DNA of 8,549 nt from Candidatus Bathyarchaeota archaeon (GTDB taxonomy: Archaea; Thermoproteota; DRAE01): positions 1-8,549 of the forward strand of contig DRAE01000154.1 in the NCBI GenBank assembly GCA_011041895.1, given 5' to 3'. Under the pieces are notes generated by a model. The model was not told where the DNA came from and ran no database searches. It saw only the letters and a list, made by a program, of their open reading frames with translations. Shown here piece after piece: positions 1 through 5,817 of this stretch; position 1 is the first letter of the stretch, and each line of letters starts with the position of its first letter. The translations under genes were made by a program, and so were the position numbers.

Positions 1-975
1 AGAAGCAAATGATAGTGCTAGGAACATGTATGAGAGCTGCGTGATCGTTGAATATGCTAGAAGTCTTTTCATGTCAAGTTGCGGAACATACATTACGAGA
101 CCATAGACCATGGTAAGAACAGCCATGACACCGATGATTAAGCCAGCAAACTGATCTATAGGTGCAGCATACTGGATGCTCCTAAACAATAGGAAAACCC
201 CGACTTTAACCATTGCAGCAGCATGAAGATACGCTGAAACCGGCGTTGGAGCAATCATTGCATCTGGCAGCCAGGTGTAGAATGGAATCTGAGCACTTTT
301 TGCCCATGCAGCTATGGCGAGTAGAAGCACAGTAGCTGACTTCACGTAAGGTGTAAGGTTGCTAAGAGCATTAAATGTAACAGATCCCGAGAAGCTGTAG
401 AGCAGAGCGGTGGCTACTATTAGGAAAATCCATCCTAGATGAGTAATATAGAGAGCTTTCATCGCTGAATATCTACTCTTTGGATTTTCATGGAAAAACC
501 CTATGAGCACGAAAGAGCATAGGCCGGTTACTTCATAAAATATTGCCATTGTTATAAGTGAGTAAGAATATACCACTCCAACCATGGATGCCATGAAGAG
601 TAGCATTGAACCATAGAACCATGCATATCCCTCAGTTATGGGATGCTCCCTATTTTCAGGAGTCATATAGCCTAGAGAGAATAGCAGTATTATACAGCCG
701 ATGAAAACTACTAGGAAGGATATCGCAACTGAAATGGAGTCCACGATAAAGGAAATCACTTCAATGCCATTGAACTCCACAAGCGTGTAGATCATGGGAG
801 TAGATGCTGTAAAGTACGTCAAAACATTAAATGCACATATTATTAGAGTTAGGAAGCTAAAAATATTCGCTAGTAAGCCAAGTTTAATCCCCTTTCTGTA
901 TAGTAGAGATACTGTTGCCCATCCTATTCCTGGAACTATGATTGTAAGTAGCGACAAGATTTCAGTAGTTGCCAT
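1..975 (-). CDS. Mrp/NuoL-type proton- or sodium-pumping membrane subunit, N-terminal 325 residues (3' end outside window)
   Basis: The frame is open from the ATG at 975 to the window edge, giving 325 residues of a very hydrophobic protein with roughly nine or ten membrane helices. It shows the antiporter-like subunit signature: a membrane glutamate in FYEVTGLCSF (E148), then AKSAQIPFYTWLPDAM (K226), APTPVSAYLHAAAMVKVGV (H251, K257) and DMKRLLAYSTITQLSYM (K303). In NuoL, MrpA and MbhH these charged residues form the ion path. The family is usually 500 to 650 residues or more, so about half is missing. Following cooF-cooS-cooC-cooT by 13 bp, it probably belongs to an energy-converting hydrogenase or Mrp module driven by CO oxidation. 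The subunit family is clear, but the exact type (MrpA/MnhA, MbhH, HyfB/EchA or CooM) is not, because the distinguishing C-terminus is outside. An in-frame TAG at 979-981 rules out an upstream start. Confidence 0.92.
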   Translation of the reverse strand, partial: MATTEILSLLTIIVPGIGWATVSLLYRKGIKLGLLANIFSFLTLIICAFNVLTYFTASTPMIYTLVEFNGIEVISFIVDSISVAISFLVVFIGCIILLFSLGYMTPENREHPITEGYAWFYGSMLLFMASMVGVVYSYSLITMAIFYEVTGLCSFVLIGFFHENPKSRYSAMKALYITHLGWIFLIVATALLYSFSGSVTFNALSNLTPYVKSATVLLLAIAAWAKSAQIPFYTWLPDAMIAPTPVSAYLHAAAMVKVGVFLLFRSIQYAAPIDQFAGLIIGVMAVLTMVYGLVMYVPQLDMKRLLAYSTITQLSYMFLALSFAS

Positions 976-988
976 CTTCTAGCTCACT

Positions 989-1180
989 CTACCTCCTTCT
1001 TAGAACTATTTTATGGCCTATGAAGTCGATGTAGAAGAGCTCATATTCCTCGAGATTGTGAACTGTGCCTTCTGTATCTACTGCAACATACTTACCATCT
1101 TCAACTTTGAGAGTTGCAACTTCCTCAATTAACAGTTTTTCCTCTCCATTTTCAAGGACATATAGCTTACTTATACACAT
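989..1180 (-). CDS. cooT: CooT-family small nickel-binding protein
   Basis: The product is a 63-residue protein beginning MCISKLYVL, matching the MC-x-x-K start of CooT, the small nickel protein encoded beside CODH genes (about 66 residues in Rhodospirillum rubrum). In characterised CooT, Cys2 and the N-terminus take part in Ni(II) binding by a homodimer. Here Cys2 is the only cysteine. The rest predicts a small beta-rich domain (LLIEEVATLKVEDGKYVAV, then FIDFIGHKIVLRRR-like strands near the end). A longer frame starts at GTG 1186 and would overlap the cooC stop as GTGA, but a GAGGTGA site sits only 1 nt before that GTG and 7 nt before ATG 1180. The family needs cysteine at position 2, so ATG 1180 is chosen. 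Its place directly after cooC supports a role in nickel supply to CODH. Confidence 0.82.
   Translation of the reverse strand: MCISKLYVLENGEEKLLIEEVATLKVEDGKYVAVDTEGTVHNLEEYELFYIDFIGHKIVLRRR
991..996 (-). promoter_or_regulatory. Ribosome binding site GGAGGT for the membrane subunit gene
   Basis: GGAGGT overlaps the last arginine codons and the stop of cooT. It lies 15 nt from the ATG at 975, longer than the usual 6 to 10, but no other in-frame start fits. The overlap suggests translational coupling to cooT. Confidence 0.6.
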
Positions 1181-1182
1181 TC

Positions 1183-1980
1183 TCACTTCACCTCAATCCA
1201 AGGGATAAACTCTTCAACTAGCTTTTTCACGTCTAAAAGCATTGGGGTGTTTGGAGGAAGCTCGTTTAAACCCCTGCCTCTATAGTCTAATTCCTCAATG
1301 TTTTCATCGTATCTTATCAGATGATATGAAACTCTATCTCCAATGATCTCTTTACATAGCTTTATTGCCCGCTTCATATCCTTGACCTTGTTTACCACTA
1401 TAACATTCTGCTTCACCAAGAGCTCCTCAGCCATCTTAACCAGCTTCAACGCTATTCCAATGGATTTCACAGTTGGCTCTGTGATGCAGAGCATCATGTC
1501 AAATTTCTCAGCTAGACCTCGTCCAAAGACCTCGGCTCCAGCTTCTGAGTCGACTATTATTATCTCATCTCTGGAAGTTAGAACATGTCGGAGAAAATGT
1601 CTTGCCAGAGCTATTGCTGGACAGAGGCATCCCTGCTTACTGGCATCTATGCTGCCTACAACAACTAGGCCAAGCTTCTCCGAGATTCTAATTCCATATT
1701 TGTCAATTAGGTCATCGACTTTAGGATTCAGTGTGAAGAATACTCCCCATCCTTCACCAGGTTTAGCTCCTGTCCTCTCCTGTATTAATTTATCATTCAT
1801 CGTTAAGGGAACTATTTTTGAAGCTTCTTCCACATCTATTCCAAGGCTCACGGCAGTATTTGGAACTGAGTCCGTGTCTAACACTAGCACCTTGTATCCA
1901 CTTTTTGACAGCAGTATTGCTAGTGTAGACGCTATTGTGGTCTTGCCCGTCCCTCCTTTTCCAGCGACAAGTATTTTCAT
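1183..1980 (-). CDS. cooC: CooC, MinD-family ATPase for nickel insertion into CO dehydrogenase
   Basis: This is a 265-residue cytoplasmic P-loop ATPase of the MinD/NifH (SIMIBI) class. It opens with MKILVAGKGGTGKTT, a deviant Walker A loop at residues 7-15, followed by LVLDTDSVPNTAVSLG (residues 32-47) and the Walker B-like VDSEAGAEVFGRG (143-155). The CLC motif at residues 118-120 is the CooC hallmark; the paired cysteines of two subunits form the metal site at the dimer interface. Length matches known CooC proteins (about 250 to 265). ATP-dependent dimerisation is known to promote nickel loading of the CODH C-cluster. The gene follows cooS by 27 bp and its stop TGA at 1183-1185 lies just before cooT. 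The start must be ATG 1980, because the P-loop strand begins at residue 2, yet no Shine-Dalgarno sequence precedes it. Confidence 0.95.
   Translation of the reverse strand: MKILVAGKGGTGKTTIASTLAILLSKSGYKVLVLDTDSVPNTAVSLGIDVEEASKIVPLTMNDKLIQERTGAKPGEGWGVFFTLNPKVDDLIDKYGIRISEKLGLVVVGSIDASKQGCLCPAIALARHFLRHVLTSRDEIIIVDSEAGAEVFGRGLAEKFDMMLCITEPTVKSIGIALKLVKMAEELLVKQNVIVVNKVKDMKRAIKLCKEIIGDRVSYHLIRYDENIEELDYRGRGLNELPPNTPMLLDVKKLVEEFIPWIEVK
1188..1194 (-). promoter_or_regulatory. Ribosome binding site GAGGTGA that fixes the cooT start
   Basis: GAGGTGA lies within the last codons of cooC. The spacer is 7 nt to ATG 1180 but only 1 nt to GTG 1186, so it supports the shorter cooT protein starting MC. 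Confidence 0.75.
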
Positions 1981-1989
1981 GGCTGTATT

Positions 1990-1995
1990 AAAAAA
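1990..1995 (-). terminator. T6 tract between cooS and cooC, possible weak terminator or processing site
   Basis: On the minus strand, six consecutive T residues follow the cooS stop by 12 nt and precede the cooC ATG by 9 nt. Oligo-T tracts are the core of archaeal intrinsic terminators. Because cooC continues in the same direction at short distance, any termination would be partial. No stable hairpin was found. This is a tentative call. Confidence 0.25.
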
Positions 1996-2007
1996 TGGAA
2001 GGAGAGT

Positions 2008-3942
2008 TTAATATGGCCAACGCAGTTTCCTTCTCTTCTCCTCGATTACATCGATCATTGTTCTTGCAGCTTTGACTGGATCTGGTTCTACATAGAACTT
2101 TCCTCCAAGATATCTCTCGACGTCGTCTGTCAGTATCTTTGTCACAGTTGGGCTTCCAAGTACTGGTGGAATTGTTCCAAGGTGTACGAAGACTCCATGT
2201 GCCAGGAAGTATGTTCCAATGGATACTGCTTTCTCGCTCATCCATTCTGGAGCTGAGCCTACTACTGGGAGATCTGGTGTGTCAACGTTTAGTGCCTCAG
2301 CTATTGCGGATATCGCATTTAGGATTCTTGTGCAGTCTACACAGCTTCCCATGTGCAGGCATGGTGGAATTCCAAGTGATTCACATACCTTTCTTAGTCC
2401 ATCTCCAGCTAGTTCAGCTGCCTCAGGCTTTAATAGGCCATGCATTGCAGCTGCTATTGCCCAGCATCCTGTTCCAACTACTAGTATGTCATTCTTGATA
2501 AGCTCCTTGGTTATAGTTACATGGCTGTTGTTATGGATTACCTTTGCATTGTTGCATCCAACTATTCCAGCTATACCCTTTATGGTTCCGTCTCTTAGAA
2601 GCTTTAGAAGTGGCTTAAGTGTTCCTCCTAGTGCACTTACTATGGCTTCAAGGGAGAATCCTGCAACAAGATCCATTTTATCCTTTGGAATGTACATTTT
2701 CGCAGGCACTCTGTTCTTGAAGTTTTCTATGGCTGTTTTCACGATCTCCATAGCTACCTCATCGGCTTTCTCAGGTGAAAACTCCATGTGGACGGCTCCT
2801 GGAATCTTTGCTATGGGCATTGTTGTAATGATCTTTGTGTGATAACATGCAGCTACATCAGGTAAGCTTGGCATTAGACATTGATAGTCTACGATCATGG
2901 CCTCTACTGCTCCAGTTGCAACGGCAAGCTCTTGCATGAGGAAGTTCCCAGCTGGTGGAATACCTCTTCTCATTAGAACCTCGTTTCCTGTACAGCACAT
3001 TCCAGCGATTGTTACTCCCTTGGCTCCAGCTTCCTCAGCTAATTTTTGGGCTTCCTTACTTGTAGCAGCCTCAACTATTTTCTCAGATAGAACTGGAACA
3101 TGTCCATGGACAATTATATTGACAGTGTCTTCTTTCAAGACTCCAAGATTGGCTTCACTTTTCACGGGCTTTGGAGTACCGAACATTATGTCCTGGAGCT
3201 CCGTTGCTATAAGCGAGCCTCCAAAGCCATCAGCGATTGCAGCTCTCACACCTTGTAGAAGTAGATTTAAGGGGTCAGCATCAACTCCTATATGTGTCCT
3301 ATGCATGATCTCAACTATCTCTCTATCAATGTTCCTTGGCATTACTCCAAGCTTAATCCATACTCTCTTTCTGCTCTCTGGAGCATAGGCCTCCGTTGTT
3401 GCTAGAGGTTCTTCATCCTGTTTACCGAAGTCATTGAAAATAATTTCCGCTAGATCCTTAGCAATGTCCTTTGGCTTTCTGTTTTCCGTTGGAATACCAT
3501 ATCTCTTTGCCACGGCAATGAGTTTCTCGGTGTCAGTTATCTTATAGCCTTTAACTTTTCCATGGGCCACAAGATGGAAAACGTGGGCCACCTCTCGCCC
3601 ATGGTCGCTGTGTGCAGCAGCTCCTCCAGCTATCATTCTAATGAGATTCCTTGCAACTATAGTATCTGCCGTTGCTCCACAGACTCCTCTTGTAGGACCA
3701 TATCCGAATGGATCTATTCTGCAGGGTCCAAGATTACAGTTTCTGCAGCATATTCCAAGGAGTCCAAAGCCACACTGTGGCTGTTGGGCTAGGAATCTAT
3801 GCCACACGGTTTCAACGCCGTCTCTTTCAGCTTTCTCTATGAGTTCAGCTACTCCGGGGGTTATGCTGACATCCTTTGCAGGGACTTTTCTAAGCAGATA
3901 CTCGATTTTGCTATTCTTTTTACTCTCCTTTATAACGGCCAT
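2008..3942 (-). CDS. cooS: CooS, monofunctional Ni-Fe carbon monoxide dehydrogenase catalytic subunit
   Basis: This is a 644-residue homodimeric CODH that oxidises CO and water to CO2, two protons and two electrons. All metal ligands expected from the Carboxydothermus CODH-II structure are present: D-cluster C57 and C65, B-cluster C66, C69, C74 and C88, and C-cluster H281 (in HGHVP), C317 (CCTGNE), C355 (YQC), C463 (GIVGC), C493 (TGCWA) and C534 (GSCVD). The catalytic lysine is K571 in MSEKAVSIGT; H111 in AAHSDH matches the acid-base His93. Length fits CooS (about 636 to 640) and not the larger acetyl-CoA-pathway Cdh alpha subunit. A GTG at 3963 would add seven residues, but GGAGGT six nt before ATG 3942 decides the start. 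It sits 11 bp after cooF, its electron acceptor, and before cooC, its maturation factor. Oddities: Glu117 replaces the proton-relay His99 of CODH-II, and there is an extra Cys537 next to the C-cluster ligand. Confidence 0.97.
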   Translation of the reverse strand: MAVIKESKKNSKIEYLLRKVPAKDVSITPGVAELIEKAERDGVETVWHRFLAQQPQCGFGLLGICCRNCNLGPCRIDPFGYGPTRGVCGATADTIVARNLIRMIAGGAAAHSDHGREVAHVFHLVAHGKVKGYKITDTEKLIAVAKRYGIPTENRKPKDIAKDLAEIIFNDFGKQDEEPLATTEAYAPESRKRVWIKLGVMPRNIDREIVEIMHRTHIGVDADPLNLLLQGVRAAIADGFGGSLIATELQDIMFGTPKPVKSEANLGVLKEDTVNIIVHGHVPVLSEKIVEAATSKEAQKLAEEAGAKGVTIAGMCCTGNEVLMRRGIPPAGNFLMQELAVATGAVEAMIVDYQCLMPSLPDVAACYHTKIITTMPIAKIPGAVHMEFSPEKADEVAMEIVKTAIENFKNRVPAKMYIPKDKMDLVAGFSLEAIVSALGGTLKPLLKLLRDGTIKGIAGIVGCNNAKVIHNNSHVTITKELIKNDILVVGTGCWAIAAAMHGLLKPEAAELAGDGLRKVCESLGIPPCLHMGSCVDCTRILNAISAIAEALNVDTPDLPVVGSAPEWMSEKAVSIGTYFLAHGVFVHLGTIPPVLGSPTVTKILTDDVERYLGGKFYVEPDPVKAARTMIDVIEEKRRKLRWPY

Positions 3943-3948
3943 TTCAAA

Positions 3949-3954
3949 ACCTCC
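3949..3954 (-). promoter_or_regulatory. Ribosome binding site GGAGGT that fixes the cooS start
   Basis: GGAGGT begins at the last base of the cooF stop TAG and lies 6 nt before ATG 3942. It excludes the upstream GTG at 3963, which would sit ahead of the site and overlap the end of cooF. The overlap with the stop suggests translational coupling of cooF and cooS. Confidence 0.88.
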
Positions 3955-4568
3955 TAATACCACCTCACACTATCATACATTTTCAAGAGGGTTGAGAGAG
4001 GGGATTCAATTTTCACCGGTGGAAGTTTCTTTTCCTCTCCGGGCACTAGCTTAACTGCCTCATAGAGGAACGGTGCAACTCTTTCCTTCCTTATTTTCGC
4101 CATGATCTCATCGAGTGTTCCAAAGATTAAAGCACCTGTTGGACAAGCTTCAACACATGCAGGAACTTTTCCTTCACTGACTCTTTCAGTGCATCCATCA
4201 CATTTCAAGACGATCTTTCTTTCATAGTCAAATGCTGGGTGGCCGAATGGGCATGCTACAACGCACATTCTACATCCGATACATTTCATCTCGTCAACGA
4301 CTACGAAGCCATTTTCAGATCTATACAGTGCCTTTGTTGGACATATGGCCATGCATGGGGCATCCTCGCAGTGTCTGCACTGCATTGGAACCCTTATTTC
4401 ATCGACGGGTATTACTGAAACCCTGGGTCTAGGCTTTGGCGTTTCAAGGACGGCACCATAAATGTTTTTGCTCAGTGAATGCTCTACTGCACACGCAATT
4501 TCACAGGCCTTGCAACCAGTGCATCTTGTTGGATCGATATATAAGAAGTAGTTTGAAGTCTCTGGCAT
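3954..4568 (-). CDS. cooF: CooF-like four-cluster ferredoxin, electron acceptor of CO dehydrogenase
   Basis: This 204-residue cytoplasmic iron-sulfur protein has 16 cysteines in four groups, enough for four [4Fe-4S] clusters: C16-C19-C22-C26, C64-C67-C72-C76, C96-C99-C102-C106, and C123-C126-C138-C142. The last has the long CDGC-x11-C-x3-C spacing typical of the CooF/HycB/DmsB family. CooF takes electrons from the CooS D-cluster and hands them to a membrane hydrogenase or other acceptor. It is first in the operon, 11 bp ahead of cooS. After about residue 150 comes a tail without cysteines that ends in VRWY. A GTG at 4577 would add three residues, but GGGTG lies 6 nt before ATG 4568, and the promoter predicts a transcript start near 4580, so ATG 4568 is preferred. 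By sequence alone it could also be a HycB-like subunit; the cooS neighbour favours CooF. Confidence 0.93.
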   Translation of the reverse strand: MPETSNYFLYIDPTRCTGCKACEIACAVEHSLSKNIYGAVLETPKPRPRVSVIPVDEIRVPMQCRHCEDAPCMAICPTKALYRSENGFVVVDEMKCIGCRMCVVACPFGHPAFDYERKIVLKCDGCTERVSEGKVPACVEACPTGALIFGTLDEIMAKIRKERVAPFLYEAVKLVPGEEKKLPPVKIESPLSTLLKMYDSVRWY

Positions 4569-4601
4569 TCTATACACCCAAGGTATAAACCTTTAGGATA
4601 G

Positions 4602-4610
4602 TATATTTAA
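4602..4610 (-). promoter_or_regulatory. Archaeal promoter (BRE/TATA) of the cooF-cooS-cooC-cooT operon
   Basis: On the minus strand AGAAAGC precedes TTAAATATA, matching BRE plus TATA box. Transcription would start about 25 nt on, near 4580, giving a leader of roughly 12 nt that just holds the weak GGGTG ribosome site of cooF. A second, weaker TATA-like ATTTAAAAG lies near 4639-4647 and would give a leader of about 50 nt. Confidence 0.65.
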
Positions 4611-4615
4611 GCTTT

Positions 4616-4668
4616 CTGGAAAAAACCACTCCCATAAACTTTTAAATCATGGAAAAGAAATTTTCCAG
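4616..4668. repeat. Cluster of TGGAAAA/TTTTCCA inverted repeats upstream of the cooF promoter
   Basis: On the plus strand CTGGAAAA occurs at 4616-4623, TGGAAAA at 4650-4656 and TTTTCCAG at 4661-4668. The last two form a perfect 7-bp inverted repeat with loop GAAA, starting directly after the stop of the regulator gene. The first and last form an 8-bp inverted repeat 37 bp apart. The copy at 4616 abuts the BRE of the cooF promoter. The cluster could be an activator or repressor site, or the hairpin plus T-rich strand could end transcription of the upstream gene. The arms are AT-rich, so chance is not excluded. Confidence 0.55.
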
Positions 4669-5775
4669 TCAAGTGAACTTAGCATAATTTGACTTCAAGC
4701 TCCTGTATCTCTCAACTATTTTTCTACCTGCATCCGTTAATGAAATTCTTCCGGAGATAGGGTCTTTTTTAATGAGCTTCATTGAGAGTGAACGCTGTAA
4801 ATTTAGGAGTTTAATTCTAACGCTTGTATGCGATATCCCGAGCTTCTCTGCAATGTATCTTATGCTCCAGTTTCTATCGATCATGTCAAGTATTTCAAGC
4901 TCCTCTTCATGTATTTCAACGCCATTCCCTGTTAGAAAGGATATTTTAACTTTTGGTATGAGTGTAAGAGTCTTAGGATTTAAGGGGCACTTACATTTAG
5001 TTGGATCAACCTTTGAAAGCTCTTCTACTCTATACATTTCCTCTGAGAGAGGACACTTTCCAACTAGATTAGCATTATTCATGTAGACTATGTTGCAGGG
5101 ATCTCTATAATATCTTGAGAGAACTTGAAATGGAAAATCCCTGTAGAAGGCCATTCTCCTCGAATAACATCCCATAAAGTATCCGCATGGCTCACCGAGG
5201 TCAACATCCTTTAGTCTCGAGAAGATACTTGATATATCGAGACGTTCATCAAGTGGAGGACCTCCGATAAATCGCAATCGCAAACCTCGAACTCTACAGA
5301 ATTTGAGGACATCAGTTATATCCGAGTCATTTGCTCCAGGGATCACTGGAAATAAAATCTCAATTTTATCGAAGCCATGTGATTCAAGTGCTAGAATGTT
5401 GTTTCTCTGCTCATTTAGCTTTGGAAAGCTATCGCTTATTATCAGGATTCCATCATCCTCACTAATAACCCCAATTTTGATCCTGGTTAAATCATTTACA
5501 TGGATCATGATATTTATGAAACGACAGTAATCGTAAACTATATCATAGATTCTATTTATCTGCTCATGTATAAACGGATTTGGACATAGCATAAATGCTT
5601 CATCAAAGGATAAACCCCTAGAGCGGAGGATATCAAGTGCCATAGAGAGTTTCTCTGGATCAATGTATTTTCCAGGTATAATTGAACTGCCCCACATGCA
5701 ATCTTTACACTGTGGAATGAAAGCTCCATGAACATGAAGTAAAAGAGTAGTCGCATTTGGGTCCTTACTTACCAT
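4669..5775 (-). CDS. Degenerate radical SAM-like, cysteine-rich protein fused to a ModE/LysR-type winged helix; candidate CODH operon regulator
   Basis: The protein has 368 residues. Residues 10-175 read as a radical SAM-like barrel: strand TLLLHVHGAF, then QCKDC (C23, C26), strand FMLCPNP, strand FINIMIHVND, the typical LFPVIPGANDSD (141-152) and LRLRFIGGPP (166-174). The CxxxCxxC motif lacks its first cysteine (F19 instead), so a normal SAM-cleaving cluster is unlikely. Residues 197-263 hold C197, C203, C227, C241, C261 and C263, with CNIVYMNNANLVGKCP resembling a SPASM auxiliary-cluster segment. Residues 273-360 match the ModE N-terminal fold: VKISFLTGNGVEI, LDMIDRNWSIRYIAEKLGIS (helix-turn-helix), and wing ending ISLTDAGRKIVERYR. 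It lies just upstream of cooF in the same direction but with a separate promoter between. No Shine-Dalgarno site is seen, so translation is probably leaderless. I infer a metal-cluster sensor controlling the CODH operon; an enzyme with DNA-binding tail is the alternative. I know of no named family for this arrangement. Confidence 0.72.
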   Translation of the reverse strand: MVSKDPNATTLLLHVHGAFIPQCKDCMWGSSIIPGKYIDPEKLSMALDILRSRGLSFDEAFMLCPNPFIHEQINRIYDIVYDYCRFINIMIHVNDLTRIKIGVISEDDGILIISDSFPKLNEQRNNILALESHGFDKIEILFPVIPGANDSDITDVLKFCRVRGLRLRFIGGPPLDERLDISSIFSRLKDVDLGEPCGYFMGCYSRRMAFYRDFPFQVLSRYYRDPCNIVYMNNANLVGKCPLSEEMYRVEELSKVDPTKCKCPLNPKTLTLIPKVKISFLTGNGVEIHEEELEILDMIDRNWSIRYIAEKLGISHTSVRIKLLNLQRSLSMKLIKKDPISGRISLTDAGRKIVERYRSLKSNYAKFT

Positions 5776-5786
5776 TGGTCATAAAA

Positions 5787-5793
5787 TATAAAG
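5787..5793 (+). promoter_or_regulatory. TATA box for the 88-residue plus-strand gene
   Basis: ATATAAAG within an AT-rich run is centred about 28 nt before ATG 5818, predicting transcription start within a few bases of the ATG. No Shine-Dalgarno sequence is present, so the transcript is probably leaderless. The two divergent promoters share a 42-bp spacer, so a protein bound there would affect both genes. Confidence 0.5.
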
Positions 5794-5803
5794 CAAGGGC
5801 TTC

Positions 5804-5813
5804 TAAATAATAT
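5804..5813 (-). promoter_or_regulatory. TATA-like element for the minus-strand regulator gene
   Basis: On the minus strand AATATTATTTAG includes a TATA-like core centred near 5808, predicting a start near 5783 and a leader of about 8 nt before ATG 5775. A better-looking TTTATATTTT at 5783-5792 is too close to the ATG to serve it. It overlaps the plus-strand promoter. Confidence 0.4.
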
Positions 5814-5817
5814 TGGC

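Noticed and set aside
794..982. Plus-strand 62-codon frame
   Set aside because: It lies antisense to the start of the membrane subunit gene, whose minus-strand frame carries the helices and conserved charged residues.
1343..2011. Plus-strand frame of 222 codons opposite cooC
   Set aside because: It is an antisense shadow of cooC, rich in serine, threonine and isoleucine without domain character, while the minus strand shows a full P-loop ATPase with CLC motif.
1988..2245. Minus-strand 85-codon frame overlapping the 3' end of cooS
   Set aside because: It is an out-of-frame reading of cooS codons; the cooS frame there matches the conserved C-terminus of the family.
2219..2842. Plus-strand frame of 207 codons opposite cooS
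   Set aside because: Antisense shadow of a gene with every CODH metal ligand in place; no promoter or ribosome site and no recognisable motifs. The overlapping frames at 2139-2498, 2897-3388, 3562-3792 and 3641-4054 are rejected for the same reason.
2008..3942. CODH as part of an acetyl-CoA synthase (Cdh/Acs) complex
   Set aside because: Its length and N-terminal cluster B/D layout fit stand-alone CooS, its partners are CooF and CooC, and no Acs, Cdh beta, gamma, delta or epsilon gene is in the window.
4669..5775. Reading the 368-residue protein as an ordinary radical SAM enzyme
   Set aside because: The first cysteine of CxxxCxxC is phenylalanine (F19) and the protein ends in a winged helix, so catalysis by the usual mechanism is unlikely, though an unusual cluster is possible.
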